A stretch of 64,000 bases of DNA from Thermogemmatispora aurantia (GTDB taxonomy: Bacteria > Chloroflexota > Ktedonobacteria > Ktedonobacterales > Ktedonobacteraceae): NCBI RefSeq assembly GCF_008974285.1, contig NZ_BKZV01000002.1:661410-725409 (forward strand), given 5' to 3'. Position 1 is the first letter of the stretch; every line of letters begins with the position of its first letter. This document shows, in pieces, positions 27,103 through 37,266 of the stretch. The notes under the pieces were generated by a model that was given only the letters and a program-made list of their open reading frames with translations, searched no databases and was not told the DNA's origin. Position numbers and translations under genes: made by a program.

Positions 27103-30100
27103 CTAGGCTCCGTGACACTTCTTGTACTTTTTGCCGCTGCCGCAGTAGCAGAGGTCGTTGCGCCCGATCTTGCGCGGGGGGACCGCTGGCTGCGTCACGG
27201 GGGGGCTGGCGACTGCTGTGCCGCCGCGGGCCGCGCGCCGTCCGCCGCTGCTACGCGGGCGGGTCCCGTTGCCGTCGCTCTTGGCCTGACCGCTCAGACG
27301 TGCAATCTCGTCGACGTTGGTGCGCAGGTTGCGCGGCAGTTGACGCGGCTTCGGCTGCGGGCGTTGGACGGTCACGGTGATCTCGCCGCGCAGCATCTTG
27401 AGCAGTTCATCGACGATGTAATGCTGGATGGCGCGCTTCAGCTCCTCAAACATGCGATAGGCTTCGTTCTTGAATTCGGTCAGTGGATCACGCTGACCGA
27501 CAGCGCGGAACTGGATGCCGGAGCGCATTACGTCGAGGGCATCGATGTGATCCATCCAGAGACGGTCGACGACTTGTAGTGTGATGGAGCGTTCCAGGTC
27601 GCCCAGAGTGGGCACGCCTTGACCCAGGTGCTCCTCCGCCAGCTCAGCAAGGCGGCGCCCCTGGGCTTCGTAGTGCTCGATGACCAGCTCACTCAGGCGC
27701 TCCTTCAGCTCGTCTTTGCGCAGCGCATGCAGATTCTCCGGCAGGAAGTCCTCGGGGACATGCACCCAGCGCTCGATTTGGGTGAAGAGCAGCTCTAGCT
27801 CGCCCTCATCGTTGATGGCCTGCCCGGGAATGCAGCGATCAACGAGAGCCGCAATCTCGTTGCGGATCATCTCCAGGACACGCTCGTGCATGTCGGCCCG
27901 TTCGAGGACAGCTCGCCGATCGGCATAGATGACCTCGCGCTGCTTGGCGATGACGTCGTCGTACTCGACGACATGCTTGCGGATGTCGAAGTTGTAGCCT
28001 TCGACGCGAGCCTGGGTCTGCTCGATAAAGCGTGAGACGAGGCTGCTCTCCAGCGGAGTGTCATCGTCCATGCCCGCCATCTTCATAAAATTCGAGGCCC
28101 GATCAGCCCCGAAGCGGCGCATGAGATCGTCCTCGAGCGAGAGGTAGAAGCGCGAGGAGCCGGGATCACCCTGGCGCCCGGCGCGGCCACGTAGCTGGTT
28201 GTCGATGCGCCGCGACTCATGACGCTCGGTACCGATGACGTGCAGGCCGCCTAGCTCCACAACCCGCTGGTGATCCTCCTCACACTGGCGGATCAGGTCC
28301 TGGAGGATCTCGTTCTTCTCCTCCTCAGTCATGCCCTCGATATACTGTCGGATAGCCTCTTCTTTCTCTTCACGCTCCTCCGGTGTATTCTCGGGCATTT
28401 CGCGAATGTAGTCGACGTTCTCGGCATGCTTGCGCAGCACGAGGTCAAAGTAGCTGGCAGGGTTGCCGCCCAGGAGGATGTCGGTACCACGTCCAGCCAT
28501 GTTGGTGGCGATGGTCACCGCTCCGCTGCGTCCGGCCTGAGCGATGATCTGGGCCTCGCGCTCATGGTGCTTGGCGTTGAGCACGTTGTGAGGAATGCCC
28601 TCTAGCGAGAGCAGGTGCGAGAGATGCTCGGATTTCTCAACCGAGGTCGTGCCAACCAGCACCGGCTGCCCGCGCTCGTGGCGCTCTTTGATCTCTCGGA
28701 CCACGGCACGCCACTTGGCCTCTTCGGTCCGATAGATGAGGTCCGGCAGGTCCTGGCGGATCATCGGCTTGTTGGGCGGGATGACGATCACATCCAGCTT
28801 GTAGATCTTATGGAACTCTTCCGCCTCGGTAATGGCCGTGCCAGTCATACCTGCCAGCTTGCGGTAGAGGCGGAAGTAGTTCTGAAAGGTGATCGTGGCA
28901 TAGGTATGGTTCTCGCGCTGAACCTGCACCCCCTCCTTGGCCTCGATCGCCTGGTGCAATCCCTCGCTATAGCGCCGGCCCGGCAGTAAACGCCCGGTGA
29001 ACTCGTCGACGATGATCACCTGGCCATCTTTGACAAGGTAGTCCCGATCACGCTTAAAGAGAACGTGCGCCTTGAGGGCATTCTCCATATAGCGCGCCAG
29101 ATCAAGGTGTTCCTCGGCATAGAGGTTCTGGGTGCCGAGCATGCGCTCCATCTTTTCGATGCCCTCGTCGGTTAGCATGACCGTGCGCGACTTCTCGTCG
29201 ACGGTATAGTCAATCTCAGGCTTGAGCCGCGGGACCAGGCGCGCAAACTTGACGTAGAGGTCAGTCGATTCAGGGCCAGGACCAGAAATGATGAGCGGCG
29301 TGCGCGCTTCGTCGATCAGGATGTTGTCGACCTCATCAACGATGGCGTAGTTCAGCTCACGCTGGACCAGCTGGCTGAGGTCGGTAACCATGTTGTCGCG
29401 GAGATAGTCGAAGCCGAATTCGTTGTTGGTGCCGTAGGTGATGTCGGCGGCATAGGCGGCACGTCGCTCGGGACTCTGCGGCTCAACGGCGTTGACGATG
29501 ACGCCTACGCTCATGCCCAGGAAGCGGTAGATCTTCCCCATCCACTCGGCATCACGGCGCGCCAGGTAATCATTGACGGTCACGACATGGACGCCCTTGC
29601 CGGTGAGGGCATTGAGATAGACGGGCAAGGTGGCCACCAGGGTTTTTCCTTCACCAGTCTTCATCTCGGCGATCTTGCCCTGATGGAGCACGACACCGCC
29701 GATGAGCTGGACATCGAAATGGCGCATGTTGAGCACGCGCCGCGCCACTTCGCGCACGACAGCAAAGGCCTCAGGCAGAAGATCGTCAAGGGTCTTGCCT
29801 TTCTGGCGATAGCGCCGCGCCATGTCCTCGCTCAGCGACTGCATAGCCTCGGCTTTGTAGGCGACCAGCTCCGGCTGCAGATGGGTGAGAATGCGGCTCA
29901 GGAGCCGCTCTAAACGCTCGTCAGCCTCTTCATCGGGATTACGGGCCTGGCGGCGTTCCTCTTCGAAGATGGCCCAGGCTTTGGCAAAAGCGCGCCGACG
30001 CTCCTCCTCCGGCAGCTGCGCCAGGTCCGGTTCTACCTCCTGGAGCAAGCCCATGATGGCCTCTTCAGGGTTGGGCGCCTCCTCCGGCCACAGCTGCCGC

Positions 30101-30540
30101 TCTTCCACCAGGTCCATGACGGCTTCGACGCGCAGGGCGTTGAAGGTGGGATTGAGCCGCTCATAGCCAGCGGCAAAGAGCTCGTCTAAAACGTCTGCCA
30201 GCTGATCGCGCAGGACCTCCTCCTCGTCGCGTCGCCGGTCAAGCTTCTGACGGTAGTCGGTAATGGCTGCCCGAAGCTGCTCATCGCTGCAGCGCTCGGC
30301 CAGAGGCTCAACGTTGGTGACCGCCTCACGGAAGAGCTTGAGCAGCTCGTCCTCCAGGACACGCCCCCCCTTGAGATACAGGGCGAGCTGCGCGCGAAAT
30401 TCTGCTGTTTTGCCCGCCAGTTCTTCGTCGCTCAGCTTCTGAATTTCAGGTTCTAAGGCATTGATCCGATCAATGATCGGCTGGATGCGTTTCAGTTCGC
30501 GCTGATTGGGATCTCCCAGAATCTTTGTTAGCAGTTGCAT
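27103..30540 (-). CDS. secA: Preprotein translocase ATPase SecA, extended form
   Basis: The 1145-residue motor drives protein export through SecYEG. Motifs include MKTGEGKT (Walker A, residues 293-300), [21 protein letters not shown] (DEAD-like box), [54 protein letters not shown] and the terminal zinc motif C-x-C-x8-CH in [13 protein letters not shown]. It is about 250 residues longer than common SecA: between the first 75 residues and [15 protein letters not shown] there is an acidic, charged segment of roughly 190 residues (about 75-250). The ATG at 30540 follows GGAGAAGAGAG. Function is sure; the insertion is lineage-specific and unexplained. Confidence 0.97.
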   Translation of the reverse strand: MQLLTKILGDPNQRELKRIQPIIDRINALEPEIQKLSDEELAGKTAEFRAQLALYLKGGRVLEDELLKLFREAVTNVEPLAERCSDEQLRAAITDYRQKLDRRRDEEEVLRDQLADVLDELFAAGYERLNPTFNALRVEAVMDLVEERQLWPEEAPNPEEAIMGLLQEVEPDLAQLPEEERRRAFAKAWAIFEEERRQARNPDEEADERLERLLSRILTHLQPELVAYKAEAMQSLSEDMARRYRQKGKTLDDLLPEAFAVVREVARRVLNMRHFDVQLIGGVVLHQGKIAEMKTGEGKTLVATLPVYLNALTGKGVHVVTVNDYLARRDAEWMGKIYRFLGMSVGVIVNAVEPQSPERRAAYAADITYGTNNEFGFDYLRDNMVTDLSQLVQRELNYAIVDEVDNILIDEARTPLIISGPGPESTDLYVKFARLVPRLKPEIDYTVDEKSRTVMLTDEGIEKMERMLGTQNLYAEEHLDLARYMENALKAHVLFKRDRDYLVKDGQVIIVDEFTGRLLPGRRYSEGLHQAIEAKEGVQVQRENHTYATITFQNYFRLYRKLAGMTGTAITEAEEFHKIYKLDVIVIPPNKPMIRQDLPDLIYRTEEAKWRAVVREIKERHERGQPVLVGTTSVEKSEHLSHLLSLEGIPHNVLNAKHHEREAQIIAQAGRSGAVTIATNMAGRGTDILLGGNPASYFDLVLRKHAENVDYIREMPENTPEEREEKEEAIRQYIEGMTEEEKNEILQDLIRQCEEDHQRVVELGGLHVIGTERHESRRIDNQLRGRAGRQGDPGSSRFYLSLEDDLMRRFGADRASNFMKMAGMDDDTPLESSLVSRFIEQTQARVEGYNFDIRKHVVEYDDVIAKQREVIYADRRAVLERADMHERVLEMIRNEIAALVDRCIPGQAINDEGELELLFTQIERWVHVPEDFLPENLHALRKDELKERLSELVIEHYEAQGRRLAELAEEHLGQGVPTLGDLERSITLQVVDRLWMDHIDALDVMRSGIQFRAVGQRDPLTEFKNEAYRMFEELKRAIQHYIVDELLKMLRGEITVTVQRPQPKPRQLPRNLRTNVDEIARLSGQAKSDGNGTRPRSSGGRRAARGGTAVASPPVTQPAVPPRKIGRNDLCYCGSGKKYKKCHGA

Positions 30541-31615
30541 GTCGCTCTCTTCTCCTGCAGCCCGGCTGGCATGGTCGTCCGCATCCCTGGCTGGCGCTGG
30601 TCGGTGGGTGCCCTCTTATGGTGATGACGCCAGTTGACCGGCCCATGTTCTCATTCATTATATCACACCCCGTCTCTACCGGGCGCGAAGGCCGACCGCA
30701 TGGTGCATCTTGACAGGTGACAGCATGTAATGCCACACTCTATAGTAATAAGGCTCTATGACAGGGAGGGAAGGAACGGCCAGAGTAAGCCGCTCACTGC
30801 TCTCTTGAAAAGCTCAGCCGCTTCGCGCCTCTTTTCAAGACGAAGCGGTGCCAGCAGTCCCAAGAGGAGAACAGGGTGGGTCACCGACAGGCAACCCCAT
30901 CAGACGGGCCACTGATGGCTTGCCGCCTCCTGGTTGGCTAAGTAAGGCCATCTCGCCATAGGCACAGGGCCTACCCCCGTAGTTCCTCTCCCCTCGTTGT
31001 CTGCTATGCCTGCCCCAAACGACGTCTCCAGCGCCTGGCGCGTCGCGGCGCTGCCGCCTCGCCGCCTTCGGGCGAGCTAGCTACCGTAAGGCGACGGCGG
31101 ACGGTGGCGACGGCCCCAATGAAAGGAGGCGATGGCCCGGTCCGGTCGCTACTCGCATCCGTTCACATCCGTCCACACCTATACACTCATCAGCGCTCTA
31201 GCCAAGCCACGAGCGAGGTCGCTATTCTGCTTACCTCAGCAACGTGAGGCGCGCTCTCTTTGTCTCTGGCACAGGCCACTGGCAGTGAGTCAGCCAGCTC
31301 AGTTCAGCTCGTCAAGCAGATCAGGCACCCCAGGCAGGCAGACAGGCAGGGAGCGCAGCAGGACAGGCCAAACAGTCCGGTTCCTTGTTCTCTTCTGCCA
31401 GGCGCTCGCCCCTGGGTTCAGTGGGTAGTTTCTGCTTTGCTCTGCTCTGCACGGCGATGATGCCAAGGCAGATGCGTCTGATCTGGTCCGGCTCCGCTGA
31501 CTGCCACCCGCTGGCTTGTCCCTTGAGCATGGCGTTCGCGCTGAGGCGGACGCTGTTACAGGCACGGAGAGCGCAACCAGGATACCGTAGTCTGGACGCA
31601 AGGAGCCAAACAGCG
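30541..31615. other. Long intergenic region between secA and the lactate permease
   Basis: This 1075-base gap holds no gene I can support. A minus-strand TATAAT lies at 30657-30662 and may be the secA -10, without a good -35. A + strand frame at 31132 has AAAGGAGG before its ATG, but its 98 residues look like random coding (Arg/Ser/Pro-rich, no motif). The segment 31040-31110 contains several GC-rich complementary pieces (GCCGCC/GGCGGC) and could be structured. The last 330 bases would be the leader of the permease gene; no clear promoter was found. Confidence 0.4.
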
Positions 31616-33265
31616 ATGTTTCACCAGTTACTGACTCCCGTTGCTAATAACCTCTTTCTCTCCTTCCTTGTAGGGATTATTCCCATCGCCGTCGTCCTGA
31701 TCCTGCTGGGGGTGATCCGTCTGCCAGCCTGGCTCTCAGCCCTGATCGGGCTGATCGTCGGGTTGCTGATCGCCGTTTTCGTCTGGCAAATGCCCTTTCA
31801 GCTGGCGGCCAGCTCGACGCTCAATGGCATGGTCTTTGCCCTCTGGCCAGTGATGTGGATCGTCTGGAACGCGATGTGGCTCTACAATGTGGCGGTGCGC
31901 TCGGGGAAATTCGAGCTATTTCGCCGTTGGATGGTCCATAATGTGCCAGCGGACCGCCGCATTCTGCTGCTCATCATCGGTTTCAGCTTCGGGGCGCTGA
32001 TGGAGGGAATCTCGGGCTTCGGAACACCGGTGGCAATCTGCAGCGCGCTCCTGATCGGCCTCGGCTTTGAGCCGCTGGATGCCATCGTGATGGCCCTGAT
32101 TTTCAATACCACGCCGGTGGCCTTTGGGGCGCTCGGAGTGCCAATCACTACCTTGCATGGCGTGACGAATCTGCCAACGCTGGCCCTGTCGGCAATGGTG
32201 GGGCGCCAGCTTCCTATCTTTAGTCTCTTGCTGCCGTTCTATGCCCTGGTGGTCTATGCCGGTGTGCGCAGCCTGCGCACCTGCTGGCCAGCAGCGCTGG
32301 TGGCAGGTCTCTCGTTCGCCCTGACCCAGTTCGCGGTCTCTAATTTCATCGGCCCGGAATTGCCCGACGTCCTGGCATCGCTGGTGTCGCTGCTGTGCGT
32401 GATCCTCTTTGTACAGATCTGGCAGCCACGCGATACGGCGGAGTATATGGCAGCCTTTGCGAATGCCAGTTCCAGCGCCAGTGGCGAGGGCGGGACGGGC
32501 CAGCCGACCACAGAGCGCCCGACGCTGGGGGAGACGCTCCTGGCCTGGTTGCCCTGGCTGCTGGTGAGCGCAGTGGTGATTATCTGGACCTTCGCCGGCG
32601 TGGCGAAGATCGGTCAGATCAACGTGCCCTGGCCCAATCTGCATAACGCGATTTATCTGACCCTTTACAAGAAGCCCTATGCCGCGATCTATAGCTTCCA
32701 GCCCCTGGGCACAGGGACGGCTATTCTGCTGGCTATGTTGCTGACGGCAGCGGTGATGATCGCCGCCGGGGCGCGCCCGGTTATTCTCTGGCAGGCACTG
32801 ACCGATACCTGGCGTCAGTTGCGCTACGCTATTCTCACGGTGATGTTCATCGTGGGTCTGGCTTACCTCTTTAACTACTCAGGCATCTCCTATACCATCG
32901 GCCTGGCTATATCCTCGCTGGGCGTGGTCTTCCCCTTCTTCTCCGTCTTCCTGGGCTGGATCGCCTGCTTCCTGAGCGGCAGCGATACGTCGTCGAACGC
33001 CCTCTTCGGCAATCTGCAGGTGGTGGCGGCCCAGCAGTTGAAGCTGAGTCCGATCTTGATGGCGGCCACCAATTCCAGCGGGGCAGTGATGTCAAAGATG
33101 ATCTCTCCGCAGAATCTGACAACGGGGGCCTCGACCATTGGTTTGACCGGCAAGGAGGGCCTGGTGGTACGTCGCACATTCTGGCACAGTATCATCCTGG
33201 CCTGCATCCTGGGAGTGATTGTCATGGTCCAGCAGTACCTGATACCTGGCATTATTCCACAGTAA
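31616..33265 (+). CDS. L-lactate permease (LctP family)
   Basis: The 549-residue protein has the LctP/GlcA layout with about 13 helices. MEGISGFGTPVAICSALLIGLGFEPLDAIVMALIFNTTPVAFGALGVPITTL is the family signature, and GSDTSSNALFGNLQVVAAQQL and NSSGAVMSKMISPQNL near the end are equally typical. It imports lactate or glycolate with protons. AAGGAG lies 10 bases before the ATG at 31616; the longer frame to 31385 is not permease-like. The lactate oxidation genes lie 8 kb downstream on the same strand, so the two loci probably share a role but not a transcript. Confidence 0.94.
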   Translation: MFHQLLTPVANNLFLSFLVGIIPIAVVLILLGVIRLPAWLSALIGLIVGLLIAVFVWQMPFQLAASSTLNGMVFALWPVMWIVWNAMWLYNVAVRSGKFELFRRWMVHNVPADRRILLLIIGFSFGALMEGISGFGTPVAICSALLIGLGFEPLDAIVMALIFNTTPVAFGALGVPITTLHGVTNLPTLALSAMVGRQLPIFSLLLPFYALVVYAGVRSLRTCWPAALVAGLSFALTQFAVSNFIGPELPDVLASLVSLLCVILFVQIWQPRDTAEYMAAFANASSSASGEGGTGQPTTERPTLGETLLAWLPWLLVSAVVIIWTFAGVAKIGQINVPWPNLHNAIYLTLYKKPYAAIYSFQPLGTGTAILLAMLLTAAVMIAAGARPVILWQALTDTWRQLRYAILTVMFIVGLAYLFNYSGISYTIGLAISSLGVVFPFFSVFLGWIACFLSGSDTSSNALFGNLQVVAAQQLKLSPILMAATNSSGAVMSKMISPQNLTTGASTIGLTGKEGLVVRRTFWHSIILACILGVIVMVQQYLIPGIIPQ

Positions 33266-33537
33266 GCGACGCCGCTCTACTCTCCGTCGAGGAAGGTCTG
33301 CCAAGACAGGGGCGTGAGCATGCCTGCTTGTTGAAGCTGCGTGCGCTACGCCCCTCATCAGGGCAGGAGCAGCCTGGCCCCTCGTTCTGGCCAGCCAGCT
33401 CTCCTGCTCTGCTCTCCTCTCCGTCGTCCACGATGCTTGAGAGCAGGCGTCTCTGTGTCTCCGGCCCACAGTTGAATGATAACCAATTATTGACCAGAAT
33501 GTGTCGATCTCTCAACTTGACTTTAATACAATTTTCA

Positions 33538-33566
33538 TTGACACTATGTGTAGTGCCTGCTATGGT
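33538..33566 (+). promoter_or_regulatory. Promoter with embedded operator for the GAF-like gene
   Basis: TTGACA (33538-33543), 17 bases, then TATGGT (33561-33566). Between the boxes lies the inverted repeat CACTA-TGTG-TAGTG (33542-33555), where a bound protein would block polymerase. The surrounding 33470-33570 is AT-rich. A leader of about 210 bases follows before the ATG at 33784. Confidence 0.6.
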
Positions 33567-33783
33567 AATATTGTGACCTTGGGCCTTGTGCGAGTATAGG
33601 GGTCCCGCCATCTTCACCGCCCAAGGGCTGGCAGCCGCCATCTTCGCTGAAGAGAGTTGGTCCAAAAGAGAAAATTTTCCCCTTTCCTGGCGTTCTGAAG
33701 AAGAGGCGGAAGGAGCTAGCTGTGACCGCCGGAGCTGGTTAACTAGGTTAGATCGTCACCTGAACGCAGAGGTTTTTTTGCTC

Positions 33784-34761
33784 ATGAGCAGCCAGTACCC
33801 TCAAGGCAGAGCCGGTTCACCTGACGCGCGTCGGCAACAGTTTGTAATGATGAATCTCCTCCTGCGCGCTGTTGCCGCTATGTATACGATCGATGAACTC
33901 TTTCAGTGGCTCTGTTATGCTTTTATCGAGCACTTCCAGATTGAGTTGATCGAGTTTTGGACACCGCTCCTCACACCAGCCCGTACCTCCGTGCTCCATC
34001 TGCGCACGATGCTTCCCCGCGACCCCAACCTGCCGGAGCAGATCACCTACAATGAGCAGATGCTGCTCATTGCCCAGCGCTTTGCCTTTGAGCAACGTCC
34101 GATCCAGACCTTCTCCATTGAGATGCTCTTTCCTCCGCAGCAGGTGGGCCTGTTGCACCAGTACGCTTGCCACTACTGTCTTGGCGGATTCATGAGCAGT
34201 CCCGTGCTGCTCCCCGCCCCGCCTGCCACACCGGGTCCCCAGGAGCCGCTCCCTTTCGCACTGACCTACCTGTTCTTCGTAGGTTACCAGCCCCAAACTG
34301 ATCTTCAGCAGGCAATTACAATGCTGCTGCGTCAGGCAATTGGCCTGGCAACTCAGCGTGGCCTGCTCCTCCCGCTCCCGGCCCCAGGTTCCCCCCTCTC
34401 TGGGCCTGGGCCGACAACAGTGGTCGCTGGTCCACCAGGGACCTCAGCCAGGGTCCCAGGCCCAGGTCGCCAATCGCAGCCAGTTCCTTTGACCGCCCTG
34501 ATCCCACGACGCAAGGAGGATGCAGAACTGCTGACTTCAGAAAACCCTTTTGCACGCTCCGCCGCCATCGCCGATAAACGCGCCCGCCGCCTTCACGGCG
34601 CTATCGATGGCGAGCAGAGCATCGCGGAGCTGGTCCAGAGCACAGGCATGGAGCTGGCCGATGTCCTGGCCGCTCTGCAGATCCTGGTGAAGATGCGGCG
34701 CGTGGAATTAGTTGATCCCGACGGGCGCCCCGTCAGCGCTGAGCGGCTTTTTGAGTCGTGA
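33784..34761 (+). CDS. GAF-like domain protein with C-terminal winged-helix-like segment
   Basis: The 325-residue protein starts MSSQYPQGRAGSPDARRQQF. Residues 20-200 look like a divergent GAF domain: an opening helix MNLLLRAVAAMYTIDELFQWLCYAFIEHFQIE, beta-rich middle, and a closing helix QAITMLLRQAIGLATQRG. A Pro/Gly-rich linker follows (about 205-245). The last 75 residues read like the DUF4388/winged-helix pieces common in this phylum: RRLHGAIDGEQSIAELVQSTGMELADVLAALQILVKMRRVELVD. A signalling adaptor is a reasonable inference. I start at 33784 because the frame upstream crosses the promoter. No partner kinase is adjacent. Confidence 0.65.
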   Translation: MSSQYPQGRAGSPDARRQQFVMMNLLLRAVAAMYTIDELFQWLCYAFIEHFQIELIEFWTPLLTPARTSVLHLRTMLPRDPNLPEQITYNEQMLLIAQRFAFEQRPIQTFSIEMLFPPQQVGLLHQYACHYCLGGFMSSPVLLPAPPATPGPQEPLPFALTYLFFVGYQPQTDLQQAITMLLRQAIGLATQRGLLLPLPAPGSPLSGPGPTTVVAGPPGTSARVPGPGRQSQPVPLTALIPRRKEDAELLTSENPFARSAAIADKRARRLHGAIDGEQSIAELVQSTGMELADVLAALQILVKMRRVELVDPDGRPVSAERLFES

Positions 34762-34821
34762 GCCAGCCAGGAAGGGATCTGTCAAGGCGCCTTGGATCGC
34801 TGAGGCTTTTTTCTTTCTTTC
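34760..34821 (+). terminator. Probable terminator after the GAF-like gene
   Basis: Nested complementary pieces AGCC/GGCT, GATC/GATC and CAAG-GCGC-CTTG make an imperfect hairpin, directly followed by TTTTTT and further CTTT repeats. The stem is interrupted, so efficiency may be partial and allow some read-through to the next gene. Confidence 0.5.
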
Positions 34822-34881
34822 TTTACTTTAGCTATTTTCCAGATTTTCTGCTAGCTCTGGCTCGCTAGGAAGGAGGCCGAC

Positions 34882-35508
34882 GTGGGTTTCAGTTGGATGC
34901 CCATCGTGCTCGCGATTATTCTGATTGCGATTACGCTCTTTGTGACCTTACGTGTGGCGGTTGCCTATCCCCAGGTGCGCAGCACACGCTTGCTGATGCT
35001 GGGAATCTCGATGGGAATGATCGCCCTCACTGGCCTGGCCGATCTGCTGTCGATGCTGGTGACGAGCGTCACCCTACACACGGACTGGTTTCTTTATCTG
35101 GGTCAAGCCTGCGCCTATCTGTTTATCCTGCTCAGCCTGCTCAATAATTCTGATCAGTATTTGAGCGCCTTGCTCCGCTTGCAGATCATCTGCTCGCTGG
35201 TGGCCCTCTGTGTCGGGCTGCTATCCCCTATTCTGCCAGACCTGCCCAATGTGGGCCTCCGCGCTACCCTGAGCGGTTCTCGCTCGCTCCTTTGCCTGGG
35301 CATTTTCTATCTGTATACCACGGCCCTGCTGAAGAAGCCAACGCGCTTCGCTTTCCTGATGGGCACGGCCTTCCTCTTCCTGGGCCTGGGCTATCTGATG
35401 ATCTTCCAGAAGTATTTCTTTGTGAACTCTCTGCTGGTTGATAATATCGGCGATGGCTTGCGCATCATCGGCCTGCTGGCAATGCTGGTGGCGGTGCTGG
35501 GCAGCTGA
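34882..35508 (+). CDS. Seven-helix membrane protein of unknown function
   Basis: The 208-residue protein consists almost only of membrane helices: about seven segments with short loops, the first MPIVLAIILIAITLFVTLRVAV and the last IGDGLRIIGLLAMLVAVLGS. The arrangement recalls the membrane-sensor half of histidine kinases, but no kinase or output domain is attached. The start is a GTG with GGAGG nine bases upstream. It lies 120 bases after the GAF-like gene, behind an imperfect terminator, so partial co-expression is likely. No family recognised. Confidence 0.6.
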   Translation: MGFSWMPIVLAIILIAITLFVTLRVAVAYPQVRSTRLLMLGISMGMIALTGLADLLSMLVTSVTLHTDWFLYLGQACAYLFILLSLLNNSDQYLSALLRLQIICSLVALCVGLLSPILPDLPNVGLRATLSGSRSLLCLGIFYLYTTALLKKPTRFAFLMGTAFLFLGLGYLMIFQKYFFVNSLLVDNIGDGLRIIGLLAMLVAVLGS

Positions 35509-35574
35509 GCCAGGGTCGTCAGGCCAGGCTGCGGCCAGTAAGAGAGAAGGAAGCTGGCTTCAACCTGGCCTGGT

Positions 35575-36084
35575 TCAGGCTTCGGCGGCGTTCCCACGCC
35601 GGGCGCTCAACCAGGCTCGCAGGGCGTTGGTATGATCTACCAGGTGCTCACAGGCCTCGCCATAGATCAGCTCTCCAAGGGGCCTGGCCTGCCAATTCAG
35701 CACCAGCTGGGCTGTCTCCTGCAGAAGCCTTTCATCGAGAGCCATAGCCTCATCGTAGAGACGACGCCAGGTCGTGTGAAAGTTCGTCAGCACCTCTTCC
35801 AGCGTTTGCCCCTGACGCTCGCGGTGGAAACGCTGGTTGAGTTCTTCGAGTTCTTCCTCGCTCATGGTGTCAAAGCATAGCATCGGCTCCCGCCCCTCCC
35901 GGGCAGCGGAGATATCACTGAAGGCCAGCTCCAGCCAGGCAGTAAGATGGGCAATCACATCTTTCACAGACCAAGCGCCCGCCCCCCCTGGCAGGAACAG
36001 CTCTTCCGAGGTCAAAGTGGCCAGCAGGCTATTCCATTCCCGATAGCAACGCTTCATCTCGCTGAGCAGTCGAGCTTTCTCCAT
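35575..36084 (-). CDS. ClbS/DfsB-family four-helix bundle protein
   Basis: The 169-residue protein begins MEKARLLSEMKRCYREWNSLLATLTSEELFLPGGAGAWSVKDVIAHLTAWLELA. The W-S-V-K-D-x-I-A-H-L-x-x-W segment is the signature of the DinB-like DfsB/ClbS group, and FHTTWRRLYDEAMALDERLL and the final YGEACEHLVDHTNALRAWL agree. Some members hydrolyse or sequester reactive compounds such as colibactin; others are thiol-dependent transferases. The ATG at 36084 has AGGAGAAG ten bases upstream. It is divergent from a WYL regulator, which may control it. Confidence 0.82.
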   Translation of the reverse strand: MEKARLLSEMKRCYREWNSLLATLTSEELFLPGGAGAWSVKDVIAHLTAWLELAFSDISAAREGREPMLCFDTMSEEELEELNQRFHRERQGQTLEEVLTNFHTTWRRLYDEAMALDERLLQETAQLVLNWQARPLGELIYGEACEHLVDHTNALRAWLSARRGNAAEA

Positions 36085-36177
36085 AGATGACTTCTCCTGT
36101 TCTTCTCTGGTCTGCTGCTCCATCGGCAGAAGCCAATTTCTCTACGAGCACTGCACCTCTACCAGTGTTACACTCTC

Positions 36178-36206
36178 TTGAGCATAGCAGCGAAAGCGGT
36201 TATACT
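36178..36206 (+). promoter_or_regulatory. Promoter of the WYL regulator
   Basis: TTGAGC (36178-36183), exactly 17 bases, then TATACT (36201-36206). Transcription would start near 36213, 55 bases before the ATG. It lies in the 183-base divergent space shared with the DfsB-type gene. Confidence 0.7.
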
Positions 36207-36267
36207 TCGTCCTAATTCGTTGATACTGATCTGATCATCTGGCGCAGATGGAGAAAGCGAGGTCGCT

Positions 36268-37230
36268 ATGTACTTTCCCACGACGCGCGTGCTCACGGTG
36301 CTGGAGCTGCTCCAGGCCCGTGGGCGGATGAGCGGGGCCGAGTTGGCAGCGCGCCTGGAGGTAAGTCCGCGGACGGTGCGTCGCTATATCACCATGTTGC
36401 AGGATCTTGGTATCCCGGTAGAGGCGGAGCATGGCCGCTACGGAGCCTACTTCCTGCGCCCGGGCTTTCGCCTACCGCCTCTGATCTTTAGCGACGAGGA
36501 GGCCCTGGCTCTGACTCTGGGTCTGCTGCTGACGCGACGTCTGAATCTCATTGGCGATCAGAGCGCTGTCGAGGGGGCTTTGGCCAAGATTGAGCGTGTG
36601 CTCCCCGGAACGCTGCGTGAGCGTCTACAGGCGGTGCAGGAGACTCTGCTCTTCGACCTGCCACAGGCCAGCCAGCGACCTGCTGCCGGGGTGCTGCTGA
36701 CCGTGAGCCACTGCACGCAGCAGAGCCAGCGTCTCTGGCTGCGCTATCGCTCCTGGGGTGGGGCCGAGAGCGAGCGTGAGGTTGACCCTTATGGGCTGGC
36801 CTATTGCTACGGCAGCTGGTATCTGGCAGGCTACTGTCACCTGCGTCAGGCTCTGCGCGTCTTCCGGCTCGACCGCATCCTGCTGGCCGAGGAACGTCCC
36901 GCTACGTTTACGCGACCAGTCGATTTCGACTGTCTGGGAGCGATTCAACACGCCATCGCGCTCACACCGGCCCCCTGGCAGATCGAGGTGGTCCTGGAGT
37001 TGCCACTCTTCGAGGTGCAACAGCGACTACCACCTGCTCTGGCGGTATTAGAGCCGCTGCCTGAGAATGAGCAGACGACCCTCCTGCGCTGCTCGACGCA
37101 TAATCTGGACTGGGCCGCCCATGTGCTGGTCGGGCTGGACTGCCGTCTGTGGGTGCGCCATCCTCCCGAGCTGTCCACGGCCCTCCAGGCCCTGGCACGG
37201 CGCATCAGTGAGCAGGTGGCCCTGGCCTGA
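36268..37230 (+). CDS. HTH-WYL transcriptional regulator (YafY/DeoR-like)
   Basis: The 320-residue protein has an N-terminal winged helix: TRVLTVLELLQARGRMSGAELAARLEVSPRTVRRYITMLQDLGIPVEAEHGRYGAY, a standard HTH_11 domain. The WYL domain follows from about 150, with WLRYRSWGGAESEREVDPYGLAYCYGSWYLAGYCHLRQALRVFRLDRIL. The usual W-Y-L is read here as SWYLAGY. A WCX-like domain ends the protein. WYL domains bind ligands, often nucleic acids or nucleotides, and switch DNA binding. The gene is divergent from the DfsB-type gene and probably regulates that gene and itself. Confidence 0.92.
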   Translation: MYFPTTRVLTVLELLQARGRMSGAELAARLEVSPRTVRRYITMLQDLGIPVEAEHGRYGAYFLRPGFRLPPLIFSDEEALALTLGLLLTRRLNLIGDQSAVEGALAKIERVLPGTLRERLQAVQETLLFDLPQASQRPAAGVLLTVSHCTQQSQRLWLRYRSWGGAESEREVDPYGLAYCYGSWYLAGYCHLRQALRVFRLDRILLAEERPATFTRPVDFDCLGAIQHAIALTPAPWQIEVVLELPLFEVQQRLPPALAVLEPLPENEQTTLLRCSTHNLDWAAHVLVGLDCRLWVRHPPELSTALQALARRISEQVALA

Positions 37231-37266
37231 GAGAGAACCCTCGATCCCCCACCCCAGCAGAGTCAG

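Noticed and set aside
31118..31150. Fluoride-riboswitch-like GGAGGCGATGG and a possible gene starting at 31132
   Set aside because: The downstream conserved blocks of the fluoride motif are missing. The 98-residue frame has a good ribosome site but no protein-like composition or motif.
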